Shown here: piece after piece, positions 35,830 to 45,081 of the stretch | Position numbering within the stretch: position 1 is the first letter of the stretch | How the letters are laid out: each line of letters starts with the position of its first letter | Assembly: GCA_009684515.1 (NCBI GenBank) | Contig: WKKS01000003.1 | Span: forward strand, 248,001-312,000 | Direction: 5' to 3' | DNA: 64,000 nt | From: Geobacter sp. | GTDB taxonomy: Bacteria; Desulfobacterota; Desulfuromonadia; Geobacterales; Pseudopelobacteraceae | Made by a program: the position numbers and the translations under genes | The notes under the pieces: generated by a model | What the model saw: the letters and a program-made list of their open reading frames with translations, nothing else | Told to the model about the DNA's origin: nothing | Databases searched by the model: none

Positions 35830-38067
35830 ATGAAAAAAAATCCCGCGCAGAACAACATTCCCTCCCTTTCCAAAAATGCCACCACCGTACTCGAAAAACG
35901 TTACCTGCGCCGGGATGCTACCGGAAAAGTGCTCGAGACACCCGCCGACATGTTTCGCCGCGTTGCCGATACAATTGCGGCTCCTGATAAGAAATTTGAT
36001 AAAAAAGCCGATTTGTCCAAACTTTCAGATACTTTTTACGACATGATGACATCCTTCGAATTCCTTCCCAACTCACCGACACTGATGAATGCCGGCCGCC
36101 CTCTCGGCCAGCTCTCGGCCTGTTTCGTTCTGCCGGTTGGCGACTCGATGGAGGAAATTTTTGATGCGGTCAAGTTTACCGCGCTGATTCACAAATCCGG
36201 CGGTGGCACAGGTTTTTCCTTTTCCCGCCTCCGTCCCGTCAATGACGTTGTCAGCTCCACCACCGGTATTTCCAGCGGTCCGCTTTCATTCATGCGTGTC
36301 TTTGACATCGCCACCGAAACCATCAAGCAGGGCGGAACCCGCCGTGGCGCTAACATGGCCATCCTCAGGGTAGACCACCCCAACGTGATGGATTTCATTA
36401 TGTGCAAGGCCGATCAGAAACAACTTAACAACTTCAATATTTCAGTCGGTCTGACCGAAAAGTTCATGCAGGCGGTCGAGCGTGACGAAGAGTACAACCT
36501 GATTAATCCACGTGACAAAAAGGTTTGTGGCTCGCTGAATGCCCGTAAAGTGTTTCAGCGCATCGTCAAACAGGCCTGGGAAAATGGCGAGCCGGGCATT
36601 ATCTTCCTGGACCGGCTCAACCGTGACAACCCTACCCCGCATATCGGCGAGATCGAATCGACCAACCCCTGCGGCGAGCAGCCGCTGCTGCCGTACGAAT
36701 CATGCAACCTCGGTTCGATCAACCTGGGCGTGTTTGTCAAGGACGGCGCCATTGACTGGAAAAAACTGCGTGAGACGATTCATAACGCGGTGCACTTCCT
36801 GGACAATGTCATCGAGGCCAACAACTACCCGCTGCAGCAGATTCATGACATGACCCATGCCAACCGTAAAATAGGCCTGGGTGTCATGGGATGGGCAGAC
36901 ATGCTGATTCTTCTGGGTATTCCCTACAGCTCCGACGAAGCGGTCAAGCTGGGTAAAAAGGTGATGAAGTTTATCAATGACGAGGGGCATCTTGCCTCCC
37001 AGGAACTTGGCAGAAAGCGCGGCTCTTTCCCCAATTTCAAGGGATCTACCTTTGATAAGAAAGGTGCGTTGCCGCAACGCAACTCGACTGTCACAACCAT
37101 CGCCCCGACCGGCACCATTTCGATCATCGCCAATGCATCATCCGGTGTCGAGCCGCTTTTTGCCGTCTCCTACATCAGGACCGTCATGGACAAGAACGTC
37201 ATGGTGGAAGTCAATCCAGTATTCGAGAAGATTGCCAAAGAGCGCGGTTTCTATTCTGAAGAACTGATGAAAAAAATCGCCGAACATGGCACCGTTCACG
37301 ATATTCCGGAAGTTCCGGCTGACATTCGTAACATATTCGTGACTGCACACGACATCACGCCAGAGAACCACATCCAGATGCAGGCTGCTTACCAGCAGTA
37401 TACTGACAATGCCGTATCCAAAACAGTAAACTTCCCGAACACAGCCACTATTGACGATGTTGAAAAAGTTTACATGATGGCTTACGAAACCGGCTGCAAA
37501 GGCGTCACTATCTACCGCGACGGTTCCCGCGACGAGCAGGTGCTCTCAACCGGCAAGAAGGAAGAACCGGTGGCGATTGCTCCGGCTCCGGTTGAGGATG
37601 AGAAAAAGGCTATAAAACGAGATCGCCCCAAGGCTCTCAAGGGTTGCACACACCAGATGCAGACCGGCTGCGGTCCCCTGTACATCACGATCAATGAGGA
37701 CTCCAACGGCCTGTTCGAACTCTTCACCACAATGGGCAAGGCCGGCGGTTGCGCTGCATCGCAGAGCGAGGCGATCGGACGGATGGTCTCCCTAGCGTGG
37801 CGCAGCGGAATTCAGGCCCGTCAGGTTGTCAAGCAACTGCTGGGCATATCCTGCCATTGCCCGTCCGGATTCGGAGACAACCGAGTACTTTCCTGTGCCG
37901 ATGCTGTCGCAAAAGCTATCCAGAACCATATGGTTGATCACGGTTATGACATCAATACCGAAGTTGCCAAACAGGACCGCGGCGCCTGTCCCGAGTGTGG
38001 CGGAATAGTCGAGCATGAAGGTGGCTGTTCGGTTTGCCACGTTTGCGGATATTCAGAATGCGCCTAA
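35830..38067 (+). CDS. nrdJ: Adenosylcobalamin-dependent (class II) ribonucleotide reductase
   Basis: The ATG at 35830 with AAGGAG upstream is preferred to the frame opening at 35722, which would run across the NrdR boxes. The 745-residue enzyme has the active-site triad N279-x-C281-x-E283 (TNPCGEQPLLPYESCNLGS), a first redox Cys in LSACFVLPVGDS, the effector-loop region GGGTGFSFSRLRP, and a C-terminal Cys-rich zinc-ribbon tail (CPECGG, CSVCHVCGYSEC). It converts ribonucleotides to deoxyribonucleotides with or without oxygen, using coenzyme B12. It is a monocistronic unit under apparent NrdR control. I saw no cobalamin riboswitch in its leader. Confidence 0.95.
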   Translation: MKKNPAQNNIPSLSKNATTVLEKRYLRRDATGKVLETPADMFRRVADTIAAPDKKFDKKADLSKLSDTFYDMMTSFEFLPNSPTLMNAGRPLGQLSACFVLPVGDSMEEIFDAVKFTALIHKSGGGTGFSFSRLRPVNDVVSSTTGISSGPLSFMRVFDIATETIKQGGTRRGANMAILRVDHPNVMDFIMCKADQKQLNNFNISVGLTEKFMQAVERDEEYNLINPRDKKVCGSLNARKVFQRIVKQAWENGEPGIIFLDRLNRDNPTPHIGEIESTNPCGEQPLLPYESCNLGSINLGVFVKDGAIDWKKLRETIHNAVHFLDNVIEANNYPLQQIHDMTHANRKIGLGVMGWADMLILLGIPYSSDEAVKLGKKVMKFINDEGHLASQELGRKRGSFPNFKGSTFDKKGALPQRNSTVTTIAPTGTISIIANASSGVEPLFAVSYIRTVMDKNVMVEVNPVFEKIAKERGFYSEELMKKIAEHGTVHDIPEVPADIRNIFVTAHDITPENHIQMQAAYQQYTDNAVSKTVNFPNTATIDDVEKVYMMAYETGCKGVTIYRDGSRDEQVLSTGKKEEPVAIAPAPVEDEKKAIKRDRPKALKGCTHQMQTGCGPLYITINEDSNGLFELFTTMGKAGGCAASQSEAIGRMVSLAWRSGIQARQVVKQLLGISCHCPSGFGDNRVLSCADAVAKAIQNHMVDHGYDINTEVAKQDRGACPECGGIVEHEGGCSVCHVCGYSECA

Positions 38068-38090
38068 ATCAGGCAGCTTGAATCAGTAAC

Positions 38091-38134
38091 AAGAGAGGCC
38101 CCCTTCCGACAGCAGTTGGAAGGGGGCCTCTCTT
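38091..38134. terminator. Strong bidirectional hairpin terminator
   Basis: A perfect 17-bp stem AAGAGAGGCCCCCTTCC / GGAAGGGGGCCTCTCTT with a 10-nt loop lies between the converging nrdJ and M16 protease genes. The A/T flanks are short, but the GC-rich stem should stop transcription in both directions. Confidence 0.85.
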
Positions 38135-38161
38135 ATTGTGGGACTGCAAAAGTTAAACAGG

Positions 38162-39433
38162 TTACAGCTTGAGCATATCCTCGTTGAACCCCAGATCAGC
38201 AACCGGTCCCATTACTTCCAGATGCAGATACTCTTTTTTGAATAATTGCTGCGACAATCTCAGTATATCCTGGCTTGTGACCGCATCATAGTTGGCAAGA
38301 ACATCCTCTATCGTTTGTTGCTCTTCAAAATAGATTTCGTTTTTGGCCAGCCTGGTCATCAGACTGTCACTGCTTTCAAGGGACATCAGTGTTTTCCCCT
38401 TGAGCTGCTCCCGCGCCGAATCAAGTTCGTCCTGCGGCACCTCTTCGGATACGAGTCTGGACAGTTCACCGCAGGCGATGTCGAGCACCTCGAGGCAATT
38501 GGCTTTTTCAGTGCCGGCATAAATAACGGTAGCTCCGCTGTCTGCGTGCGAAATCAGGTAAGCATAGACCGAATAGGCCAATCCCTTTTTCTCGCGCACT
38601 TCCTGGAACAGTCGCGAACTCATCCCCCCGCCAAGTATCGTGGCCAACAGGAACTGTGCATAACGGTCGGGGTGGTCATGACACTGGCCGCGTGCGCCAA
38701 GGCAGATCAAAGTCTGTTCCATCTCTCGTTCAGTGATATTTATGACACTGCTGTTGTTTTCTTTAAAATCAGATGGTTCTTGTTGCCAAGTTGAAGTAAT
38801 GGATGAGAACAGCGGTTCCATGATAGCGACCAGTTCTTCGTGGTTTACGTTGCCAGCTGCTGAAATGATGATATCCTGCGGGCGATAACGACTATCCTTA
38901 TGGGACAAAATGTCAGCACGCGATAAAGCGGTGATTGTCTCGGCTGTTCCAAGAATCGGCAAACCCAGGGATTGACCCTTCCAATAGTTAAGATGAAAGC
39001 GGTCGTGTATGAACTCCTCTGGGGAATCTTCACGCATCTTGATTTCCTGAAGAATCACCTTGCGTTCGCGTTCAATCTCATCGGGGGGGAACGTGGACTG
39101 CAAAAAAATATCGGACAGCAGGTCGGCGGCGCGCGGCAGAAACTTGGCCAGCACCTTGGCGTAATAGCAGACGTACTCATGACCGGTGAAGGCGTTCAGA
39201 ACACCGCCAATCGAGTCAATTTCGCGGGAAATCTGGCGGGCGTTGCGGCGCCCGGTGCCTTTGAACAGCATATGTTCTATAAAATGAGCCACGCCGGTTT
39301 TGCCGGGGGACTCGTGACGGGCGCCGTTGGCCACCCAGATTCCGGTCGTCACAGTATGCATGTGCTCAACGCGCTGCGTAACAATCCGCACACCATTGTT
39401 TAAAGTCGTAGTATTTATCATGGAGTCAAGCAT
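38162..39433 (-). CDS. M16 family zinc metalloprotease (mitochondrial-processing-peptidase-like)
   Basis: This 423-residue peptidase has the inverted zinc motif H-x-x-E-H in GVAHFIEHMLFKGTGRR, the downstream Glu in the RKVILQEIKMREDSPEE region, and the C-terminal substrate-binding R/Y pattern LGGGMSSRLFQEVREKKGLAYSV. Such single-subunit bacterial M16B enzymes degrade small peptides. The start may instead be the ATG at 39421, since neither has an ideal ribosome site. Monocistronic. Confidence 0.92.
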   Translation of the reverse strand: MLDSMINTTTLNNGVRIVTQRVEHMHTVTTGIWVANGARHESPGKTGVAHFIEHMLFKGTGRRNARQISREIDSIGGVLNAFTGHEYVCYYAKVLAKFLPRAADLLSDIFLQSTFPPDEIERERKVILQEIKMREDSPEEFIHDRFHLNYWKGQSLGLPILGTAETITALSRADILSHKDSRYRPQDIIISAAGNVNHEELVAIMEPLFSSITSTWQQEPSDFKENNSSVINITEREMEQTLICLGARGQCHDHPDRYAQFLLATILGGGMSSRLFQEVREKKGLAYSVYAYLISHADSGATVIYAGTEKANCLEVLDIACGELSRLVSEEVPQDELDSAREQLKGKTLMSLESSDSLMTRLAKNEIYFEEQQTIEDVLANYDAVTSQDILRLSQQLFKKEYLHLEVMGPVADLGFNEDMLKL

Positions 39434-39535
39434 ACCTTTCTTTTTTAATTTATCAACGTCAAGCCTGTTTTTTATTCACATCACAAAGTGAATCCGTGGT
39501 AGTGGAAAAAGTGTAATTGCCGAGGGAGTATTCTC

Positions 39536-41299
39536 ATGAAAGCCGCAACAAGTCAACAGATCACAGGAATCAGCAAAATCGTAGCACTGCTACTGTCGGC
39601 TCTGTTTTTATTATCTGCCGCCCCTGTCCCCGCCAGTGCTGTAGATATGGAGATAAGTTTGCCTGTCCCCATCGTTATCGGCGGTGACCGGGATTACCCT
39701 CCTTATGAATTTCTGGATAAAAACGGAAAACCGGCCGGTTACAACGTCGATCTTACAAAAGCCATTGCTGATGTAATGGGAATGCAGGTCGAGTTTCGCT
39801 TTGGCGGCTGGTCAGAGATCCGCTCGGCCCTGATCGACGGCTCAGTGGATGTTCTCCAGGGTATTTCATATTCAGAGAACCGTACAAAATCATTATCATT
39901 TTCTCCGCCCCACACTATCATTAATCACGCCATCTTTGCCCGTAAGGATACTGCTCCGGTTTCTTCAGTGGAGGAATTGCGCGGTAAGGAGATCATCGTT
40001 TTCCAGGACGGGATCATGCATGATTATCTGAAAACACTCGGCTTCGGAAAAAATCTGGTGATGACCGCCACACCGGCTGACGCGCTCAGACTTCTGGCAT
40101 CCGGAAAGCATGATTATGCTGTTTTGGCCATGCTGCCCGGAATGTACATCATCCGCGAAAACAAGCTGACCAACCTGGTTCCGGTCGCAAAAAGCATTTC
40201 TACGCAACGTTACTGTTATGCGGTAAGAAAAGGAAACGAAGAGTTGCTGGCACGCTTCAACGAAGGGCTGGCGATTCTGAAGAAAAACGGACAATACCAG
40301 GAAATCTATGACCGCTGGCTGGGAGTGCTCGGCCCCCCCAAGGTCGCCTGGGAAAAAGTGCTCTGGTATGGCGGCATGGTGCTGATTCCGCTGCTCGGCA
40401 TACTGGCTGGAACAGTGCTCTGGTCGCGCACCTTGCAGAAACGGGTTGCCCAGCGCACTGCCGAATTGGCGCTGGAAGTAACCGAACGCAAACGGGCCCT
40501 GGAAGAGTTGCGACTTCACCAGGATAAACTGATTCAGGCCGACAAGATGGCCTCCCTGGGGATTCTGGTCGCGGGCGTAGCCCATGAGATCAATAATCCC
40601 AACGGTTTGATCCTGCTTAATATGCCGATCCTGCGTGAAGTCTATCAGGATGCTGAAGAGGTCCTGGAAACCCGTTACCACGATCAGGGGGATTTTACGC
40701 TAGGGGGCCTACCCTATTCCCGCATGCGCAACGAGGTTCCCTGCATGCTGGAAGAGATGCAGGAAGGAGCCAACCGTATCAAACGGATTGTGGAGGAGCT
40801 GAAGGATTTTGCCCGGCAGGATACTTCGGCGGCAACTGAAACAGTCGATTTCAATGAAACCGTCAAGACCGCTGTGCGCCTGGTGGATTCATCAATCCGC
40901 GCGGCGACCAACCGCTTCGAGGCCGACTATGCTCCGAACTTGCCGACCATTACCGGCAATGCCCAACGGATCGAACAGGTCGTTGTCAATCTGATTTTGA
41001 ATGCCTGCCAGGCATTGCCTGATATGGACCGCAGGATTTCACTGAGAACTGATTACGATCAGATAACTGACTGTGTGGTCATGACATTATCTGATGAGGG
41101 GGTCGGGATCGCACCAGAACATATTCCGCACCTGACCGATCCTTTCTTTACCACCAAGCGCGAAAGCGGGGGAACCGGTCTCGGTCTTTCAGTATCAGCC
41201 ACCATCGTCAAAGAACATAACGGATCACTTGAGTTCGATTCCAATCCCGGTACAGGAACTACCGTGACCCTGAAACTGCCCTGCAACAAAAGGACGTGA
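39536..41299 (+). CDS. Sensor histidine kinase with periplasmic solute-binding domain
   Basis: This 587-residue kinase has a signal/anchor helix, a periplasmic SBP_bac_3 domain (about 40-270: IVIGGDRDYPPYEFLDKNGKP, YSENRTKSLSFSPP), one transmembrane helix (about 283-302), a coiled coil (QRTAELALEVTERKRALEELR), a HisKA domain with phospho-acceptor H350 (GVAHEINNPNGLI) and an HATPase (NLILNACQALPDMD, DEGVGIAPEHIP, GGTGLGLSVS). It should sense a small amino- or carboxylic acid directly. The stop overlaps the next gene's leader; the pair forms one operon. Confidence 0.92.
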   Translation: MKAATSQQITGISKIVALLLSALFLLSAAPVPASAVDMEISLPVPIVIGGDRDYPPYEFLDKNGKPAGYNVDLTKAIADVMGMQVEFRFGGWSEIRSALIDGSVDVLQGISYSENRTKSLSFSPPHTIINHAIFARKDTAPVSSVEELRGKEIIVFQDGIMHDYLKTLGFGKNLVMTATPADALRLLASGKHDYAVLAMLPGMYIIRENKLTNLVPVAKSISTQRYCYAVRKGNEELLARFNEGLAILKKNGQYQEIYDRWLGVLGPPKVAWEKVLWYGGMVLIPLLGILAGTVLWSRTLQKRVAQRTAELALEVTERKRALEELRLHQDKLIQADKMASLGILVAGVAHEINNPNGLILLNMPILREVYQDAEEVLETRYHDQGDFTLGGLPYSRMRNEVPCMLEEMQEGANRIKRIVEELKDFARQDTSAATETVDFNETVKTAVRLVDSSIRAATNRFEADYAPNLPTITGNAQRIEQVVVNLILNACQALPDMDRRISLRTDYDQITDCVVMTLSDEGVGIAPEHIPHLTDPFFTTKRESGGTGLGLSVSATIVKEHNGSLEFDSNPGTGTTVTLKLPCNKRT

Positions 41300-41301
41300 A
41301 C

Positions 41302-42741
41302 ATGAATTCTTCAATTTACCCGCATTTTGGAGTTCTGCTGGTTGATGACGAACCGGCCTGGCTGCGTTCCCTCAGTCTGACTCTGGAGCGTTCGGCCGGG
41401 ATAGCCAATATTCTGACCTGTCAGGACAGCCGACTGGTGCTTGATCTGCTTGAAAAAAATGAAATCGGCCTGGTTTTGCTAGATCTGACCATGCCTCACC
41501 TGACCGGAGATGAATTGCTCAAGATGATCTCCGAGCGCCATCCGGAAATTGCGGTAATCATCATCAGCGGCATGAACCAGATTGAAAGTGCCGTCAACTG
41601 CATGAAGCTCGGTGCTTTTGATTACTTCGTAAAGACGGTCGAAGAAGACCGGTTGATCAGCGGAGTACTGCGTGCCATCCGCATGCTGGAGTTGGAACGG
41701 CAGAATCGTGAGATGTCAATCCGGATGCAGTCTGGTGAGCTGAAACAGCCGCAGGCTTTTACCGGCATCGTGACCGCCGACCGGGCCATGCACGCCATAT
41801 TTTCCTACATAGAAGCGGTGGCCCTGAGTTCGGAGCCGCTGCTGATCATCGGTGAAAGCGGGGTTGGCAAAGAGCTGATTGCCAAGGCGGCCCACACCCT
41901 GAGCGGCTGCAACGGCCAGCTGGTGGCTGTCAATGTGGCCGGATTGGATGACAATGTCTTTTCCGACACACTCTTCGGGCATATGCGAGGGGCATTTACC
42001 GGCGCTGATCAACCCCGGCGCGGCATGATCGAGGAAGCCGCCGACGGGACACTGTTTCTGGATGAAATCGGCGATCTGAGCATTCAATCCCAGGTCAAGC
42101 TGCTGCGTCTTCTTCAGGAGGGAGAATACTTCCCGCTGGGGAGTGACCGGCCCAAGCGTCTGAAAGCCCGTGTAATCGTGGCAACCCATCAGGATCTGGC
42201 ACAGAAACAGGCAGCAGGATCTTTCAGGCGCGATCTGTATTACCGACTCTGCATTCATCTGGTGCAAGTTCCGCCGCTTCGTGAACGCAAAGGAGATCTA
42301 CCTTTGTTGCTGGATCACTTTCTGGAAGAAGCCGCCAAATCACTCGGAAAGAAAAAACCGACCCCACCTAGAGAACTTGTGGACCTGCTTTCGACCTACT
42401 CCTTCCCGGGGAACGTCCGCGAACTGAAAGCGATGATTTATAACGCTGTCAGCATCCATAAAGACCGGGTCCTTTCAATGGAGGCATTTCGCAAAACGAT
42501 CGGAATGACCGAAGAAAAAACAACATCAAATACGGCGAACAAAAACGCTGAACGCAACTTGTATTCAGGGCTTGAGAGGTTGCCGACCTTTGGTGAGGCG
42601 GCCGAACTGCTGGTTGAAGAGGCCATCAGCCGTGCTAATGGCAATCAGACAATTGCCGCCCGCCTACTGGGGATATCCCAGCCGGCACTCAGTAAGCGTC
42701 TCAAGTTGTCACGAAGCGAGCTCGACAATACTCTGCCATGA
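41302..42741 (+). CDS. Sigma-54-dependent response regulator (NtrC family)
   Basis: The ATG at 41302 has AAAAGGA seven bases upstream. The 479-residue protein has a receiver domain (acidic DD at 15-16, phospho-acceptor D61, Lys in DYFVKTV), an AAA+ domain with Walker A GESGVGKE, the sigma-54 contact motif GAFTGA at 230-235, Walker B GTLFLDEIGDL and arginine fingers near FRRDLYYRL, and a Fis-type HTH (NQTIAARLLGISQPALSKRL). It activates sigma-54 promoters when phosphorylated by the upstream kinase. A sigma-54 promoter lies about 6 kb away before dctA, a possible target. Confidence 0.94.
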   Translation: MNSSIYPHFGVLLVDDEPAWLRSLSLTLERSAGIANILTCQDSRLVLDLLEKNEIGLVLLDLTMPHLTGDELLKMISERHPEIAVIIISGMNQIESAVNCMKLGAFDYFVKTVEEDRLISGVLRAIRMLELERQNREMSIRMQSGELKQPQAFTGIVTADRAMHAIFSYIEAVALSSEPLLIIGESGVGKELIAKAAHTLSGCNGQLVAVNVAGLDDNVFSDTLFGHMRGAFTGADQPRRGMIEEAADGTLFLDEIGDLSIQSQVKLLRLLQEGEYFPLGSDRPKRLKARVIVATHQDLAQKQAAGSFRRDLYYRLCIHLVQVPPLRERKGDLPLLLDHFLEEAAKSLGKKKPTPPRELVDLLSTYSFPGNVRELKAMIYNAVSIHKDRVLSMEAFRKTIGMTEEKTTSNTANKNAERNLYSGLERLPTFGEAAELLVEEAISRANGNQTIAARLLGISQPALSKRLKLSRSELDNTLP

Positions 42742-42807
42742 AGCTTTGGAATTCCCCCGATTTGAACGGCGACGGTATTGCAGGCAACAAATATTTTTTG
42801 AAAAAGA

Positions 42808-43497
42808 TCATTCCAGAACCGATTCACATTTTGTGATCTGCTCCCTCAACTCGACCAGGCTCTTAACTATAGTGGTCGGCTCTATCCCCCAAGGGTCGAA
42901 TATGGCTTCTGGATAACGCTTGACCCAGGCAGCTTTCATCCCGGCCGAAATCGCCCCGATGACATCAAAAGGATTGCTTGAAATCAGCCAGGCACTGCCG
43001 CCAGTTGCCCTCGCCTGTCGTAAAAAGTGGCCGTAGGTTGCAGGTGATGGTTTAAAAACCTTGATGTCATCGACACTCACGACCCCCAGAAACAGATCTC
43101 TGACACCAGCACTATTCAACAGCAGCTCAAGGGCGTCGGCTTTGCCATTGGAAAACGCATAGAGGCGAAAACCGGCCTCCTTTAGCTGACTCAACCCCTC
43201 TTGAACATCGCTGAATGCGGGAAGCACCCGATAAATACTCAGGAGTTCCGCTTTCTGCTCATCAGTGAGTGATACTCTGTGGAAGTCACAGATATAATCC
43301 AGGGCCTGGCTGGTACAAACAGCAAAGGTCTGATAATTCTGCATCAGCCCACGGCGAAACGAGTATTCCAATTGTTTATCGCGCCAGGTCTGGGAAAAAG
43401 CCAGTGCTTTGTCCCCAACCAATCTCTTCAAGGCGGTGAGGACACCATTGGTATCGATCAGGGTGCCATACACATCAAATCCCAGTGTTGTCGCCAT
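42808..43497 (-). CDS. Haloacid dehalogenase, type II (HAD superfamily)
   Basis: This 229-residue HAD enzyme has motif I FDVYGTLIDTNGV with the nucleophilic Asp, motif II in YAFSNGKADAL, Lys in VFKPSPATYGHF, and the acidic motif near LISSNPFDVIGAISAGM. The layout is that of L-2-haloacid dehalogenases, which hydrolyse 2-haloalkanoates to 2-hydroxyacids; other small phosphatase-like substrates are possible. AAGGAGG precedes the ATG. Confidence 0.85.
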   Translation of the reverse strand: MATTLGFDVYGTLIDTNGVLTALKRLVGDKALAFSQTWRDKQLEYSFRRGLMQNYQTFAVCTSQALDYICDFHRVSLTDEQKAELLSIYRVLPAFSDVQEGLSQLKEAGFRLYAFSNGKADALELLLNSAGVRDLFLGVVSVDDIKVFKPSPATYGHFLRQARATGGSAWLISSNPFDVIGAISAGMKAAWVKRYPEAIFDPWGIEPTTIVKSLVELREQITKCESVLE

Positions 43498-43569
43498 TGT
43501 GACCTCCTTCTGTTTGCCAGGAATAAACCCTTCTACATCCCGTTTGGCATCCGGTAAGAAAATATAGCT

Positions 43570-44586
43570 TCATTTAACGACGACTTGAGCTTCTCCACGA
43601 TTTCTTCCGGTTTGACCCGCAACAAATGCTTTACCGAACGTTCTGTTCGGTAAAGACAGCATTCCGGTAAAAGTCAGGTGAAATGCCCGGCAGCCGCCAG
43701 CCGATCGAGGAGAAGATGGAAATAGATGAGTCCTCCATATGGCTTCCAGATTCTGAATGGCCTGATAATCTGGTGATACCGCTAACTGCAGCCAGCGTTG
43801 CAGATTCTTCTGTGCACCCACGTCATCTCCGGGAAACACGTTTATCCGGCCAAGCGTGCGCAACAGAATGTATTCGGCTGACCAGCGACCAATGCCGCGC
43901 AAAGAGCAGAGGGTACGGAGCGCAGCCTCGTCGTCAAGCGCTTCCAGAGTCTTTGGGTCAAGGCGTCCATCCAGCATGCTGTGAGCAAGTTCGATCAGGG
44001 TCTCTCCCTTCCTGCGGCTGAAGCCTAGCGTTCGAAATGCAGCTGGATCTAGCCCTGCCACATCTTCCGGGCGGGCAAAGGCGTGCAGCGCGTCCGCATT
44101 CGAAAAATGTGAGGGGCCAAAGGTGTGGACCAGACGGTTTAAAAGCTGAATGCCGAAAGTGAGAGTCAATTGCTGGCAGGCAATGGCATTGGCAAACCCT
44201 TCGAAAAGTGTTGGAAACCTGGGAGGCCTCACTCCTCTAAATCGTTCTGCCAACACGGAGAGTTTTTTGTCGCGGGCTGCAAGGTCGTAAAAACCGCTCA
44301 GATCAATGCGCAACCCGAGCATCCGTTCCAGCAGTTCCGCAGCCTCTATTGTCATATCAGTATCGAGACGTGGAGCAAGGAGAGTGACCAGGAGCTCAGG
44401 TGAAACAGTCGTGCCGGCCTGGCGGACAGCAACATCAGTGATTGTGCCCTGTAGTGCCAAAGCTCGCCGGTAGGTAGTGCCGTTCCAACGGTCGAGGAGG
44501 TTATCGGACCGGCGCCGTGGGACCCAGACCGTCAGGTCGAGCCGGAACGGGGAGAGCGGTTTGAGAGTGAAGGTAACAGATTCCAT
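43570..44586 (-). CDS. DNA-3-methyladenine glycosylase-like protein (AlkA/HhH-GPD)
   Basis: This 338-residue protein has an N-terminal AlkA-like beta domain (about 1-110), the segment FEGFANAIACQQLTLTFGIQ, and a helix-hairpin-helix (LCSLRGIGRWSAEYILLR) followed by the catalytic Asp in GRINVFPGDDVGAQKNLQ. It should excise alkylated purines. The C-terminus (about 275-338) is longer than usual AlkA and holds the inverted repeat at 43629-43655. It lies 55 bp after DUF488 on the same strand. Confidence 0.85.
   Translation of the reverse strand: MESVTFTLKPLSPFRLDLTVWVPRRRSDNLLDRWNGTTYRRALALQGTITDVAVRQAGTTVSPELLVTLLAPRLDTDMTIEAAELLERMLGLRIDLSGFYDLAARDKKLSVLAERFRGVRPPRFPTLFEGFANAIACQQLTLTFGIQLLNRLVHTFGPSHFSNADALHAFARPEDVAGLDPAAFRTLGFSRRKGETLIELAHSMLDGRLDPKTLEALDDEAALRTLCSLRGIGRWSAEYILLRTLGRINVFPGDDVGAQKNLQRWLQLAVSPDYQAIQNLEAIWRTHLFPSSPRSAGGCRAFHLTFTGMLSLPNRTFGKAFVAGQTGRNRGEAQVVVK
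43629..43655. repeat. Perfect 11-bp inverted repeat inside the glycosylase 3' coding end
   Basis: CTTTACCGAAC (43629-43639) and GTTCGGTAAAG (43645-43655) are exact inverted copies around GTTCT. In the glycosylase frame they encode LPNRTFGKAF. The repeat is 59 bp before the glycosylase stop and about 130 bp before the haloacid dehalogenase start. A regulator site or an attenuating hairpin is possible; no T-tract follows. Confidence 0.5.
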
Positions 44587-44641
44587 GGGCTATCACTTTC
44601 TCTGATACGTCATCCAATCACAAAATGATTATGTAATTATT

Positions 44642-45010
44642 TTACGAGTCCCAAGAAGCGCCGCCCAGTCTTTTTTCGAGAAACAATCGGAGTGCCACGG
44701 CATTGTTATGCTCAATGTCATGTGCACTGAAGAGCAGGGTGATGTTCTGCTTTCGGGCCATTTCCAGGAGGGGGCGCCAGGCAACGCTGTTGGCTTTCAA
44801 CTCCGCATCATAGCGACGGCAGAATTCCACCCATTTGGCCGGATCATGCCCGAACCAGTGCCGCAATTCATCGCTGGGGGCAACGTCCTTCAGCCAGCCA
44901 TCCATCGGGAGGTTTTCTTTCTTCATGCCACGCGGCCAGAGTCGATCCACAAGGAAGCGGGAGCCGTCATCTGACTCGTGCGGATCATACACACGCTTGA
45001 CTCGTATCAT
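44642..45010 (-). CDS. DUF488 family protein
   Basis: This 122-residue protein matches the DUF488 pattern of the short 'MarR-associated' type: [44 protein letters not shown] and [18 protein letters not shown]. Start at 45010 has CGAGG nine bases upstream. The biochemical role of the family is unknown. Confidence 0.85.
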   Translation of the reverse strand: MIRVKRVYDPHESDDGSRFLVDRLWPRGMKKENLPMDGWLKDVAPSDELRHWFGHDPAKWVEFCRRYDAELKANSVAWRPLLEMARKQNITLLFSAHDIEHNNAVALRLFLEKRLGGASWDS

Positions 45011-45081
45011 GATATTTACCTCGATAGTCTCTGGTGCAATGTCATTCCTGACCTTTGGGAGCAGGCATTAAAACTATGCAA

